Positions 1 to 13,706 of a stretch of 64,000 nucleotides of DNA are shown here, in pieces. Under the pieces are notes generated by a model. That model saw only the letters and a list, made by a program, of their open reading frames with translations, ran no database searches and had not been told where the DNA came from. Every line of letters begins with the position of its first letter. Positions within the stretch are counted from its first letter, which is position 1. The DNA comes from Volutella citrinella (Eukaryota > Ascomycota > Sordariomycetes > Hypocreales > Nectriaceae): NCBI GenBank assembly GCA_034401135.1, contig JAWZSP010000002.1:1612001-1676000 (forward strand), given 5' to 3'. A program made the position numbers and the translations under genes.

Positions 1-340
1 AACAACACAGGCAGGAACTACGATTTGATCCAACAGCAACATTTGACCCCTCACTTCTCGCCAACACATTAACGACATCCGGGACTCCTTGGCTTCAAGT
101 TTAGCAAAGTCAAATCATGTACCTATCGACCAGCCTATTGAGCCGTAAACTCTACAATTTGGTATAATAGCAGCCAACCAGATGAATATGTTGCGCCGCC
201 CCCTCGTAGAATCAAAGTCATGCGCCAACAAGCCATACATAATCAAACAAACAAAACATGGTATCAAAAAAACAACCCGTGGTCCTTCTTTGCAACACCA
301 TGCCCCCCCATCTCATTCATTGCGTTCATTTTCGTTTTCC
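1..340. other. 3' flank of GLT1, no gene seen
   Basis: This stretch lies downstream of the GLT1 stop codon (GLT1 is on the minus strand) and probably holds its 3' untranslated region and polyadenylation region. I see no convincing coding sequence. The open frame on the plus strand here runs antisense into GLT1 exons and has no recognisable domain. Confidence 0.6.
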
Positions 341-3300
341 TTAAGCAGCAACCTTGATGTGGCTGAAAAGCTCTCCGGCGGTGCGCTTGATAATACCACC
401 CGTAACAGGGAGGTTAGTCGACTGCTCCAGGAAGAGATCAACCTCGCGAGCCGCCTGTCGTCCTTCGTTGATACCCCTGGGAATCGAGTTAGCATTGTGC
501 ATTCTGTAGGATGGCGCGAAAGTCGAAAACTTACCAGACAATCAGGGACTGGCCACGGCGGGCATCACCAGCAGCAAAGACACCTTCAATGTTGGTGCAG
601 TACTTGCCGGGAGGCGTCTTGACATTCTTGCGAGCGTCCTTTTCAATCTGATCACCCAGAACGCGGGCCTCGGGTCCGAGGAAGCCCATGGCCAGCAGAA
701 CCAGGTCAGCTGGGAAGAACTGCTGCGATCCATCAACCTTCTTCATGTCCCAACCGCCGCTGGGCGACTTGGTCCACTCCACGCGGATGGTGTTGATGCC
801 CTTGACCTTGCCCGAGCCATCATCAGTGAACTCCTCCGACATGATGCAGTACTCGCGAGGGTCCTTGCCGGTGTGCTGGCGCACCTCAGTGTGGCCATAG
901 TCCACACGGTAGATGCGAGGCCACTGGGGCCACGGGTTGTCACCGGCACGCTCAGGCGGAGGCTGAGGCAGAAGCTCGAAGTTGGTCACGCTCTTGGCAC
1001 CGTGACGGAGAGAGGTACCGATACAATCGTTACCAGTGTCACCACCACCAATGACAACGACGTGCTTGTCCTTGGCAGAGAGGTAGGCGTTGTCGGCGAG
1101 CTCCGAGTCGAGCAGGGACTTGGTGTTCTTGTGCAGGAACTCCATGGCGAAGTGAATGCCCTCCAGCTCGCGGCCCTTGATGGGGAGATCACGGGCAACA
1201 GTGGCACCGGTGGCAATGACAACCGCGTTGTGGCTAGCTCGCAGGTCGTCGAGAGACGGGTGGCCCTCCTCACCAACAGCGACGCCAGTCTTGAAGGTGA
1301 TGCCCTCGGCGGCCATGAAGTCAGTTCGGCGCTTGACAATACGCTTGTCAAGCTTCATGTTGGGAATGCCGTACATCAACAGACCACCAAGACGGTCGGC
1401 ACGCTCATAGACAGTGACGGTGTGACCGGCACGGTTGAGCTGGTCAGCACAGGCAAGACCGGCAGGACCAGAGCCGATGATAGCAATAGCCTTGCCAGTT
1501 CGGACCTTGGGGGGTCGAGGAACCATCCAGCCCATCTCGAAGCCACGGTCAATGATGGCGCACTCGATGGACTTGATGCCGACGGGGTCCTCGTTGATGC
1601 CCAGAACGCAAGCACCCTCGCAAGGAGCGGGGCACACACGGCCAGTGAACTCGGGGAAGTTGTTGGTCATCAGAAGACGGTTGAGGGCATCCTGCCATTG
1701 GTTTTGGAACACCAATTCGTTCCATTTGGGAATAATGTTGGAGATTGGGCATCCAGTCTCGGACTGGCAGAAGGGGACACCGCAGTCCATGCAGCGGGCG
1801 GACTGGTACTTGAGCTCATCCTCATCGAGACGAGCGCTAAGCTCGGCCCAATCCTTGAGACGAGTGGCGACCGGTCGGTACTTCTCAGCACGGCGCTTGT
1901 ACTTCATGAAACCCTTGGTCTTGTCCAGCACGAGAGCGCGCTTCTTCTCCACGGCGCTGTCGCCCACAGCCTCCTCCAGATCCTGGAGCTTGGCAGGCTT
2001 CTCGGGCTTGTGAGCGTGGACTCCAGAGACGGCAGGAAGGTTGTACTCGGCACGCTTAGCCTCCTCGGCCTTGGCCTTCTCCTCCTCGAGGACTCGCTTG
2101 TAGTCAACGGGAAGGACCTTGATGAAGCGAGGCAGGGCGCGGTTGAAGTCGACCAGGATGCGAGCAGCGCGCTCAGAGCCAGTGTAGTGGTGGTGATCCT
2201 CAACGAGGCCACGGACGTAAGCAATCTCGGCAGGATCCTCCAGAGGACCGGCCTCAACCATCTCCATGTTGAGTTTGGACATGAAGTCGCCCTGAACATC
2301 GAGGATGTAGGCGATACCGCCAGACATACCAGCAGCAAAGTTGCGGCCGGTGGTGCCGAGAATGACAATGCGGCCGCCAGTCATGTACTCGCAACCGTGG
2401 TCGCCGACACCCTCAACGACAGCAGTGGCACCGGAGTTTCGAACAGCGAAACGCTCAGCGGCGACACCACGGAAGAAGCAGGTACCGGTTGTGGCTCCGT
2501 ACAAGCAGACGTTACCAATGAGGATGTTCTCCTCAGCCTTGAACACGGCGGAGCGAGGGGGGTAGACGATCAGACGACCACCAGACAGACCCTTGCCAAC
2601 ATAATCGTTGGCATCACCCTCCAGCTCCAGAGTAACACCAGGAGCCAGGAACGCACCGAAAGACTGGCCAGCGGAGCCCTTGATGTTGACATGAACGGTG
2701 TCTAGGGGAAGACCAGCCTCGCCGTACCTCTTGGAGATGTGGTACGACAGCGAGGTACCCATGGCACGGTCAGTGTTGACGATGTCACACTCAATCCTGG
2801 AAGGAAGTCCCTTGTCGAGAGTGAGCTCGGCCTCCGAGATGAGCTTGTTGTCAAGTCGGACGTAGAGCTTGTGGTCCTGCTTGCGGACGTTGAAGGTGGC
2901 GACACCAGGTCGGAGCTTGTGGGCCGGGGTCAGAAGCAGAGACAGGTCGACATTAGACGTCTTCCTGGTTCGGAGGTCATCGCGGACCCTGAGGACCTCG
3001 ACGTGGCCAACCATTTCGTTGATGGTTCGGAAACCAAGCTGAGCCATGATGGCTCGGAGCTCGTTGGCCACGTAGTAGAAGAAGTTGATGACGTGCTCAG
3101 GCGTACCCTTGAACTTCTTGCGCAACTCGGGATCCTGTGTGGCAATACCAACGGGGCAAGTGTTGAGGTGGCACTTTCGCATGAAGATACATCCCATGGC
3201 GATAAGAGGAGCAGTGGCGAAACCCCATTCCTCGGCACCGAGCAGACAAGCAATGGCAACATCGCGACCAGTCTTGAGCTGACCATCAGTCTGGACAACA

Positions 3301-6300
3301 ACACGGCCTCGGAGATCGTTGAGGACCAGAGTCTGGTGGGTCTCGGCAAGACCCAGCTCCCAGGGCAGACCGGCGTACTTGATACCGGTCCATCGGGAGG
3401 CACCGGTACCACCGTCGTGGCCAGAGATCAGGATGTGGTCAGCCTTGGCCTTGGCGACACCAGAGGCGACGATGCCGACACCGACCTCGGACACCAGCTT
3501 GACGGAGACTCGAGAACGAGGGCTGGAGCACTTCAGATCGTAGATCAGCTGCTTGAGATCCTCGATGGAGTAAATATCGTGGTGAGGAGGGGGCGAGATG
3601 AGACCGACGCCAGGGGTGGAGTGACGAGTCCTGGCGATGGACTTGGAGACCTTGTGGCCGGGAAGCTCACCACCCTCACCGGGCTTGGCACCCTGGGCCA
3701 TCTTGATCTGAAGCTCATCAGAATCAGCCAGGTAGGCAGAGGTGACACCGAATCGTCCAGAGGCGACCTGCTTGATGGCAGAGCGCATGGTGTCGCCGTT
3801 GGGCAGTCGCTGAGAACGCTCAGGGTCCTCACCACCTTCACCAGTGTTGGACTTGCCACCAAGGCGGTTCATGGCGACAGCCAGGGTCGAGTGAGACTCC
3901 ATGGAGATGGATCCGTAGGACATGGCACCGGTGCAGAATCGGCGGACAATGTCAGTCCAGGGCTCGACCTGGTCGATTGGCACAGGAGTGCAATCCTCAA
4001 ACTTGAAATCAAGAAGACCTCGCAGGGTGCAAGACTTGATCTGCTCATACTCGGATCGGGAGTAGGCCTCGTAGGACTTGTCGTTCTTGGTGCGGACGGC
4101 ATCCTGAATGTTGGCGATGGAGGTAGGGTCGTTGACGTGAGGCTCGCCGCCGTCGCGCCAGTGGTACTCACCAGACTCGGGCAGGCCGGTGACACCTACA
4201 GTGTAGCGCGAGGGGAAACCACGCTCGTGGAAGCGGAAGGCATCCTCGGCGATGAGCTCAAAGGTAGATCCTTGGATACGGGAGGCGGTTCCCTTGAAGC
4301 AGCGCTCAATAACAGTCTCGTCGAGACCAAGAGCCTCGAAAATCTGAGCACCCTTGTACGAGGCGAGAGTAGAGATACCCATCTTGGACATGACCTTGAG
4401 AATACCGCCATCACAAGAGTGCTTGTAGTTGCGGATAAGGACATCGTCGCTCAGCTTCTTCTTGATGAGACCCTCACGGTTGAGCTTGAGGATGCACTCC
4501 ATGGCAAGATAGGGGTTGACGGCATCAGCGCCATAGCCGAGCAGGACACACATGTGGTGCACCTCTCGGGCCTCAGCAGTCTCTACGACTAGAGCAGCCA
4601 GAGATCGCCACTTGTTGCTCACAAGATGGTGGTGAACCATACCGGAAGCCAGCACAGCCGACACGGAAACACGGTCAGCGGATGTGTTGCGGTCAGAGAG
4701 TACAATGATACGGTCCTGAGCCTCGATGGCGGCAGTAGCCTCATCACAGATGTAGTCGAGGTGCTTAGTGTAACCCTCGACGCCCTCAGACTTGGGGAAG
4801 GTCAAATCAATCGTCTTGACGGTCCAGTCAGGGTATGTGGCAGCCATATTCTTGACGGCATTGAACTCGGGGATGGAGAGAATGGGGCTGGGCAGCAGCA
4901 GACGGCCGCACTGAGAGGCATCCATCTCGAGCAAGTTGCCCTGGGGACCAACATAGCACTCGAGGGACATGACAATGGACTCTCGGATGGGATCAATGGG
5001 GGGGTTAGTGACCTGGGCGAACAGCTGACGGAAGTAGTCATAGGGGAGACGAGGGGCTTGGGTCAGGCAGGCCAGGGGGCCATCGTTACCCATGGAACCC
5101 AGGGCCTCCTTCTCGTCAGCAGCCATGGGAGCGAGCAGCAGACTAACTTGCTCATGGGTGTAGCCATAGGAAAGGAGGAGGGGATCGGCCTGGAGCTTCT
5201 TCTCGTCAAGCTTGGGAGACAGGTCCATGGTCTTCTCTCCAGCCTCTAGCACCTGGGGTAGAGTAATCAATTCACTATCAAGCCAGGCGCGGAAGTCGTG
5301 GCGGCTGGCAACGGCCTCCTTGAGCTCCTTGTCATCAATGATGCGACCAGCTTGGGTATCAACCAGGAGCATGCGGCCCGGCTGAAGACGACCCTTCTGA
5401 ATGACCGACTCGGGCTCGACGGGGATAGTGCCGACCTCCGAGGCACAAATGATGCGGTCGTCATCCATGACATAGAATCGGCAAGGACGAAGGCCGTTTC
5501 GGTCAAGGTTGGCACCGCAGTACCGACCATCGGCGAAGGTGAAGAGAGCAGGGCCGTCCCAAGGCTCCATCTGGCACGCGGCCCATTCGTAGAATGCAGC
5601 CTTCTTTGGGTCCATGTCCTGGTTGCCTTGCCAGGCCTCGGGGACCATGAGCATAACGGCCTCAGGGAGGGACAGGACACCGTTGATGGTAAGAAGCTCC
5701 AGCACGTTATCGAAAGCAGCAGAGTCGGAACCGCCGTCCTCGACAACGGGGTAGAGCTGCTCGAGCTCCTCCTTAAAGATGTCCGACTGCATGACACCCT
5801 CACGGGCGCGCATCCAGTTCTTGTTTCCTCGCAGAGTGTTGATTTCACCGTTGTGGGCGGCCCATCGCAGAGGCTGGGCACGATCCCACGAGGGGAAAGT
5901 GTTGGTGGAGAAACGAGAGTGGACGAGAGCAAAGTGAGCCTCGTAGTCGGCGTTCACCAGATCATGGTAGTAAGAGTAAACCTGGACAGGGGCCAGCTGT
6001 CCCTTGTAGACAATGTTCTTGTTCGACAGAGAGCAGATATAGAACCAGTTCTGTAGGCCAATGGTCAGAGTAGCGCGCTTTCGGAGCACGTACAGCTGTC
6101 GTTCGAAGAGTCGGTCGTCGAACGACTCAGCATCGGTGTTTTCGGGAGCGGTGCCGCTGCCATAGGCCGAGGCGAGGACGACAAAGGGCTGGGCGATGAT
6201 GGGCTCTCGCGACTTCGCAGCGGGACCCAAGAGGGTCGAGTCAACGGGAGGCCGTCGCCATCCCAGCACTCGGAGGCCCAACGAGTCGGCAACATCTTCC

Positions 6301-6858
6301 AGCTGCCGCTTAGACTCCTCAAGAGTCTCCTCGTCGGGCTTAAAGAACAAGTTTCCCACGGCATATTGGCCTAGGGGAGGCAGCTTAATGTCCTCTTCCT
6401 TTTCGAAGTTCTTGATGAAAAATCGGTGGGGGATCGAGGTCATGACACCAGCGCCGTCACCGTCTCGTGCATCTGAACCGACGGCACCACGGTGCGTCAT
6501 GTTGCAGAGGAGGTTTCGCGCTGCACCATGTCAGTCAAGCTCTTTTATCCGTCCCGCTCAGGGAATCATGATGCTCACCATCGCTAACAATTTTGTGGCT
6601 TGGCTTGCCCTTGATGTGGCTAAGAAAAAATAGTCAGTCATCATGTTGTCAGCTTCAATCGAGACTTTCTGGAACTCACCAAGCGAAGCCGACACCGCAA
6701 GCATCTTTTTCGAGAGAGGGATCGTACAGACCCTGCTTCACGGGCAGGGCACCTGCCCAAGAGCCATTGTTGTCCGTCTGGTACTCATAAGGGGTGTACT
6801 CTTGTTCCTCAGCTTCGAGATGGATTTGTCGGTCGTCGAATTCCGCAGTCAGGCCCAT
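341..6858 (-). CDS. GLT1: Glutamate synthase [NADH] (GOGAT), single-chain
   Basis: Transfers the glutamine amide to 2-oxoglutarate to make two glutamates using NADH; a main step of ammonium assimilation. The CDS reads complement(join(341..476,535..6520,6579..6619,6680..6858)), 2113 residues, usual for fungal GOGAT. Exon 1 carries a propeptide of about 53 residues, then DACGVGF, whose Cys54 is the expected amidotransferase nucleophile after maturation. Exon 2 (41 bases) codes for HIKGKPSHKIVSD. The central FMN synthase domain contains GAKPGEGGELPGHKV and the 3Fe-4S cysteines of CIFMRKCHLNTCPVG. The C-terminal third is a GltD-like module with 4Fe-4S motifs (CMDCGVPFC, CPAPCEGAC) and two dinucleotide-binding motifs (GSGPAG, GGGDTG). 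The last exon ends in ELFSHIKVAA. All four splice junctions restore family sequence. Two GATA motifs lie about 315-345 bases upstream. Very sure of identity; the start codon is the first in-frame ATG before the conserved region. Confidence 0.97.
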
Positions 6859-9800
6859 GCTAGGCGACCAGGTTTGGTGGGGTTGGTGGGTTGGTGGGGT
6901 GTGGTAGTGGGGGTTGGAGGCTTGCGGGGCACCTCACGAGCAGCGTACGCCACCCTAGTATAATAAATCTGCGAGAACAGGAACGCGAATTAGCAACGAT
7001 ATTTCTTGTAGGAAAATGGAAGCGACGGGAAAGGCTGAATTTTGTGTCTCCAAAAGAAAATCCAAAGGGGGAGCGGAAAGGGCCGTATGTTTGTGTGTGC
7101 GATTCATGACGTCCGGGCTGGGCCATTTCCGTCGTGGTCTGAGGAGACTGCCTTTGGACGAGTGGCGCTCGAGATAAGACTTCAGGTGGACGATCGCCTA
7201 TCGCGAAGCTAGGCTCCCCACGCCGACTAGCGGCGGGGCTGCAACAGGACACTGCTCAGGGCGACTGCTTGGAGCAAATGCTGCAGCTCCGTCGCGTGTC
7301 GCCCATATCCGCATAAAAAATGCAGCCCTTTACTGGTTCGCGCAGGCACAGGCGAGCTCTTGCAGCTCTCAGCTGTCCGGCCAGGGTCCGCAGGGTAGCA
7401 TCGTCAACCCCCGGACGCGGCGTGGGATGGATAGTCCACTGGCCAATAATGGCTCGGAGAATGCCAACCAGGACCAGCACCTAAGACATGGGTACCCGAA
7501 AAAGTGGCCCCGAGGGACGTCACCTCGGCGATGGACCGCATGGGATAGGCGCCACCATGCCAGGAAGCCCGCGGAGGGGGCATGGGATTGCGGGTTCTGG
7601 ATCGTCGACGGCCGCCTTGTTTTCTGGGTCTGCCGTGCGACATGTGATGTTGAAGGCCGTTTCCTCCCAGCGAGGCGGCTCATGCCCATGAGCTGCCACG
7701 GGCGGGTCGGGTCGTTGTAGTGACACATTGGACACTGGAGGCCATCGTTCAAGTGCTTCGAGTTGATGCAGTCGGCAAAGGACAGAGTCGTTTTCCCAGG
7801 CGAGAGGACCAGTCCATGGCAGGGCGAGTGGGATGTGTGGAAGGTAGGAAGGCGGGGGACGAAGCCAGAAACAAGCACACAAGCGGGCGTTGCAACTACT
7901 ACTTACCAGAGCTACTTTTGGTCCTTGGTGAAAGGCTGCGCGGGGTATCAAAGGCGACTGAAGTGGCAGTCGAACACGGTGCAGGATGGCTTTTGGGGTG
8001 AGGTGAGGGCGCAGGAGGACAAAGCTAGAAAAGAAGAGAGAGAGGCCGAGGGGGGGAAGAAGAGGGGAGGAAGGGTAGGAGGCACGCTTTTATTATGGAC
8101 TGGATGGATGGATGGATCTTCGGGGTGTTGCCAGCTGCCAGCCAACTCCGTCGGTCGGCAGGGCTGCCTGAGGGGAGCTAGGAGATGCATCGCCCAGAAG
8201 GTGGTTCCCCCGGCGCGAGCAGAGAGTCAGTCAATGCCTGAAGCAGGTGGGCTTGGATCCGTGTGGCCATAGAAGACGACCTAGCCAGGAGGACGAGGAG
8301 GCGCCTAGCAGCGCCCCAGCCCAGGGTAAAAAAAAAGTCTCCAATGGAGCGGATGCGGCTACGGAAACAGTACCTACAGGGGCCAGGGGGTGGGCTACTG
8401 GGTAATGGGACCGCTGCGGGGAGTGCAGGCAGCGCGTTCCCCCCAAATTTGCCAGCAGGGACGGCCATATGGTGAGGTGAGAGGTGAGGCGAGGGGCACT
8501 ACACAGAGAGACGGACCGCAAACAGCACGCCGGGGTGCGGGCAAGAGTGGGGGCCCACGATGATGCGGCGCGCGGAGCTAAGCCAGAGGCGAAACCTGGG
8601 ATCTCGCACGTCGCTACGCAGGCAAAGAAAGAGAACCTGGACCCTTGCTCTCTCATCGCAATGGCGGGCCTTTTCCCATCAAGGCACCTGCTCGGCGGCC
8701 AGGAGGAGCACACCAAGCCTCCAACTTTTACCCGACTTGGCAACAGCAGGGCCGAGTAGCGCAGCGGAGCCCCAGACAGACACGGATGCGGTTGGAGGGG
8801 GAGGGGCCACAGGGCAGCAGCCAGCAGGCCACAGGCCATCTCTCTGGGCTCCCACGCAGCACTGACAGCCTCCAGCTTGGAACGTCCCGTCATGGCCAGA
8901 CGTCGTGCTCCGTATTCGTCGTTGCCATGTCGGATTTGGGCGGTGTTCTGCTGCTGGCTCCGCAGTAGCGTCTTCGCACCCGTCCGGAGGATTCCGTCGG
9001 CGTGCTGTTGCGCTCTGCGTTGAGAGTCGACAGCTGCCACCAGCTGTGTCACTCGCCACCTGCTGGGTGGTGCCTCGGTACCTCCCCGACGGAGCTGTCT
9101 CTGACGGACTCTGATTTCCGAGTGTTTGGCGCATCCAGACCCTTGCCATTTCATGGCTCGATTCCATCTTACCCTACCTACGTAGGACGGTAGTACGTTT
9201 TACATGACTGCAGTTTTTTTTTATGTTCTGTGCGCTGAGCCCTCGTGGGTTTAAAACAGCACAGACAAATGGCATGAAGCGTCTTAACACCACGGCATGC
9301 CCTGACCGACCAGTGCGCGACAGGCCACTCCCGCCCAGGATGCCGCCTCGTACCGTTGTCTCGCGGCATGCCTCCGGCGCAATAACGGAGGCGCACCGCC
9401 GCCGCCTTGCCCCCATGCTGGATTGCTCTCGTCCGTCCTGAAAGGTCCGCCGATTCGCGGAGCCTGGGCCGTTCATGACGGCCATGACGGATGGATGGAT
9501 CGATGTCACTACCACTACCCATGCCATGCCAGTAATTGTATCCCTGTCCCATGTCCATCCTTGACAACGCCACGTTCCATGCCTCCAGCGTTGGGGGATC
9601 CAACTCGGTGTCGCCCTCTGTCCCTGCAGACTTGTCTCCTCGAAGCAAGCCAGAAGCATCATGTTGCATGTTCCACGTCGCTCTAGCCCTGACAAGGGCT
9701 CCCCCAACAACAACAGCCGTCTCAACTCCATTCCGCGCCTCCCGCCGTGGCCTTTTCTGGTCGCTCCCAATTTCTACTATTCCAGTCTGCCAGGTGTTAG

Positions 9801-12800
9801 TGCCATTGCATAGCTCCCGACTGGTGGCACATGGCCGGGCCAAGGGACTGAGCGCCCCTTAAGTCCTGGTGGGGCGGTTGAGAGTCGACTTGCTGCTAGG
9901 CAGTAATTATTCCTACAACTTTTCGCCTCTGGCTTCTCGTAGCTCGGGTGTAGGTGTCCGGAAGACCCTGACTTCCCACACATGCTACAGACTACAGTAC
10001 CCTCCAGCGCATGTGGTTGGAGGCGAATCCAAAGCTGTGCTAGCCGGCGAGTTGATGCGAGTAGATTTGCTAGTGTTGGTTGGCACCCTTTTGGAAATTG
10101 AGAGCGAGGCTCTTGCTATACGCCAAAAGTAAGGTAGGTAGTATCGAGTCGGCCCTCGTTGGGTTAGGCAGGTGGGGGGTGGAGGAGGCTCTGGCGGCTT
10201 CATGTCGGACCCCTCCTCTCTCGCTCTCGATAGGCAAATTTCATCTGCACTATCATTTTTCTTCGACCTGTTGCACCAAATGCCTCCGAACACCGAATAG
10301 GCAATTCTCGCACCGCGCTCTCACAGCGAGCGAGTTGCCCATCGAATGTCGGTCATGTTTGCATCCTTCACCGACAGACCGTCTGCCCGCCTCCGTAATC
10401 AAACCCCCATGCTGGAGTTGCCTGATTCCGATTCTCCTGCCGTGATCTGACGTGACAACCTGGAGTGCCAGCGACTACCGGCAGCAGTCCGTTTGTCATG
10501 GACTTCGCCATGTAGCCAAACGGCTTCACGTCCGCCTCGGACCCAAGGCCCGTTGCCGTGCCGTTGGTCCTCGCTGCGCATGGGCTGGCCTCCCCAAGCT
10601 CCCTTGCCTCCCTCCCCCACCCAACCCAACCCTGCTCGCCGAGGGCCCCTTTGCTCCGTGCTTAGATCGGCGGACGTGAGAAAACGGAACAGCGCGAGAT
10701 GATCTTCGGTGGCCGACCCAATCAAGCTGTGCTTATTTGCGACAGTACGGCTGGCGCTCCGCAGCGAGCGGCCTCCAAACCTTGCGCTCCTGCCATGTGC
10801 ATGTGCAATTGGGTTTGCAACTCAGTTCGTGTAAGAGAAACACGGCCACATCAGCGATAGTTTGCCGCCTACCACGCTAAGGCCAACCACCCACGACCGA
10901 CCCCACATCGCCCTGCGCAAGTGCCAGGGTGAGGCTGGGCATCCGTGCGACGCCGCCTGGAACGTTAAGCGGCAAGCCTGCCGTGCAGGGATCTTGTCCG
11001 TGTCTCCCAAGATGCGACACCAATCAGACGGCGCCATTTTCAAAGCCAGCATGGCCGATGTCGCGGCAGGTCCCCCCCCAAACCACACGGTCCACGCCAG
11101 GGAAGAACCCCATCCCGTTCGCTTGACGCACAGCTTGCTGCGCGGGGGAGCTTGTGGCGGCCTGATTCGCCCGCAACCCCGACTCGAGAGCCGCCCGAAG
11201 AGCTGGAAAACAACTGGCGCACACCCCAGGCTGTTTGCCACGCCCCCTCCAAGCCCACAGCGCTGTTGCTGGAGCCTCTCTCATCATGGCTACGCGCATG
11301 AATGACGGAGTGCTACGCTGAGAGCCGAGTGCACACACACGCGCGGGATGCACGCATGCCTGAATCTAACCGCTGTGCGTTCTTGCAGCCACGGCAGAAT
11401 GACTTGGCATCAGGGAGGAGGCAGACCGACAGGGTGTTTTTTTTTCTTCGACCAACTGTGGGCGCAGAGTGGCCGGATGTGATGTGATGGGGGCTATTCT
11501 CTCGGTGAGTCGGTCTGCGTCCGGCTCATCGTCACCAGCACGCCGTCTCGGCTCATGAGATTGAGCCCGTCCACGTCGCCTCACCTGGGCCGACTCTGGC
11601 CAATGGCGCTGTCGCCGACCGACATGCATGGCCGGTCTGGCGTGAGGAGCAGGCCACCTCCAAACCGCCCAGCCCAGCCAGAGCCAGCACAACTCACCGC
11701 GAGCCCTGGTCTGGAAATCAAGCTCGTTTACGGAGAACGGTACGGGCGGAACACGGGCATTCGGTTTCCAGACCGGCCTGATGAAGGATGGCATCTGCCA
11801 GCAAACAACACCACTATCCAGTCATTGGCGAGACCTCAGCCCATTATCGGACAGTCACAACGTCGACATCAGGAAATTGCAGGCCCTGGCCAATCAGGAG
11901 TCTCGCGGAAGGAGGCGCACCCCTTATCTCACGCCAGCCAAGGGTGGCACCTCTAGCCGTCCTGTCTCTTGGGATCCTCAACACCAAAACGGAAGAAGCT
12001 CGTGCCGGAGACTCATCGGTAGAAGGCCCTTGGCGCTGCGCGGTCGTGGCATAGCGGACCCTTGTGTCCCTACAGCCTCGGGAGAGCCCAGTCCAGTGCA
12101 TTGCGCAGGCATTGGTGCGTCGCACTAGGAGATGCCTTGCACACACCACAGGGCAAGATCCCCGACAGCAGCAACGACGTCACTGTTTTGGGATAAACCA
12201 ACCGGCAGGTCGGTCGTTGTGACTCGGTCCTCGAGCAAGACCGCGACTCGGTGCCACGCCCCACGATTCCTTTTCGGATCTGATGTGCGGGACATAGATT
12301 ATCAGGCATGGGCCGCAGGGCCAGTCTGCACGACGGTGGCAAGCAAGATAAGACTGCGAGATAACAGTCGGTCCCTTCCAAGGAAGATCGATCCATCTGG
12401 GAGAGTCAAACAATCTTATCGCGCCTGCTGTTATCCTGTCCCTTATCCCTAGGTCGAGCTTCACCGCACATCGCTGGCGATGCTTAAAAGCCGGCTTCTT
12501 TCCCCCCTCGATCTGCCCTCTGACTTTCGTCCGTCCATCCAGTTATCTGTACGTGAATATAGATTACCACATCACGCTGCAACTGATAAGAATCGAAACC
12601 AACGTCGACACGCTACCCCATTCTCGCTAGCGGCCTTGATGGGCGCCCCTCTGAGGGGCGAGCGCTTCACCCTTCCGCTCCACTGGACTCGGTGACGACG
12701 ATGAATCTCCCATCCAGCGCAAATCAGGTCGAGGCATTTGGAATAATCATCCAGACGAGTCGCCAAGGAAGCGGAGCCCGTGGCATCGTCGCCGACGTCG

Positions 12801-13706
12801 GTGGAGCTAGGTTGGGGTTGCATTTCCAATGCTTATTGCGGAGCCAAGTCAGCATCGCCTTCTGGCTGCCCTCTTCCGACGACGTTGCGGCTGCGCTGCG
12901 GACTTCTCGGCGGCATCCACACCTAATTAGTCCGCACCTGTCTCACAGCGCCTCGCCTTTGATCCTCCTGCATCCCCCGATGTCCCCGGACCCGACTTCA
13001 CCCGACGCCCATGCTGCTCCCGCCATCCCACGCCTAGTCTCTGTCTGGCCATCTGTCGCTCCGGAGTCCCGAACACCATGGCCTGGAACGTTTGCAGGAG
13101 AGTCTAGCGCAAAAGCGGAAGCGATATGTTACAGCGCCGCCTTCACGGCCAAAAGGCAGCCTTGGCCCTCTCGCTTCCCACTTACCTCACGCAATGAGTA
13201 AACCTGTGCCGCGCCGTGTAATTTCTCCCTCGCTCGACGACTGGCCGCCCTGCCTCTGGCGGTGAACCTGCCTGTTAGAGCCCCCCTGGCACTCACCCTG
13301 AGCCCATAGTTGTGTATTCCAGGTCCCAGGAGAGTCAATGGCACCCCCAATGGCCCCGACCTGTTTTGTTCATGCCGCCCGAGCCGCCACAAAACTCCAT
13401 AGAGATAGGCAGTAGGCCACTTTCGCCCGTGGGGAAGGGACATGGGTTAAGGGCCGAAATGTCCATCATCGTAAAGGAACCCGCCCCTCTCAGCCTTTGG
13501 CACGTGTGTTGTGGGTTGCAAAGAGGGGTGGCAGTGGCACATTGGCGGCGGCTAAACAAGCGCCTAGCCGCCGCGTGCCCCTCAGCAGGTAAGGTACGTA
13601 CTGTAGACAGTCTGAGTCCCACACCCCTGCTTCGCTCCTGGGCCCGAAATCGACAATCACGAATCAACAGAAGCCTCCCGAGACGCGTTGCCGTGTGTCC
13701 GTCCAT
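6859..13706. other. 6.8-kb intergenic region between divergent GLT1 and APC15
   Basis: Shared upstream region of GLT1 (minus) and APC15 (plus), GC-rich. Six-frame translations here are rich in Arg, Pro, Ser and Trp and overlap one another on both strands, as expected of GC-rich non-coding DNA. The longest ATG-started frame (minus, 8231-9154, 307 codons) shows no domain, no periodic structure and no plausible partner exons. Short GGAT runs occur at 8101-8116 and near 9489-9501, and the palindrome CCTACGTAGG at 9177-9186. I see no tRNA, rRNA or transposon ends. Confidence 0.5.
7172..7203. promoter_or_regulatory. Two GATA-factor consensus sites upstream of GLT1
   Basis: AGATAAG lies at 7172-7178 (plus) and CGATAG at 7198-7203 (read on minus). 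Both fit the HGATAR consensus bound by AreA/NIT2-type nitrogen regulators and by other GATA factors. They are about 315-345 bases upstream of the GLT1 start. Regulation of a nitrogen-assimilation gene by AreA would make sense, but such short motifs also occur by chance. Confidence 0.3.

Noticed and set aside
873..2705. 610-codon plus-strand frame, and a second of 617 codons at 2739-4592
   Set aside because: Both lie exactly antisense to GLT1 coding sequence. Such long mirror frames arise from codon bias in GC-rich fungal genes; neither contains a domain.
7369..7878. Frame containing CPMCHYND, resembling a zinc-finger half
   Set aside because: Only one CxxC pair, no second pair at usable distance, and the rest of the frame is Pro/Arg/Trp-rich noise.
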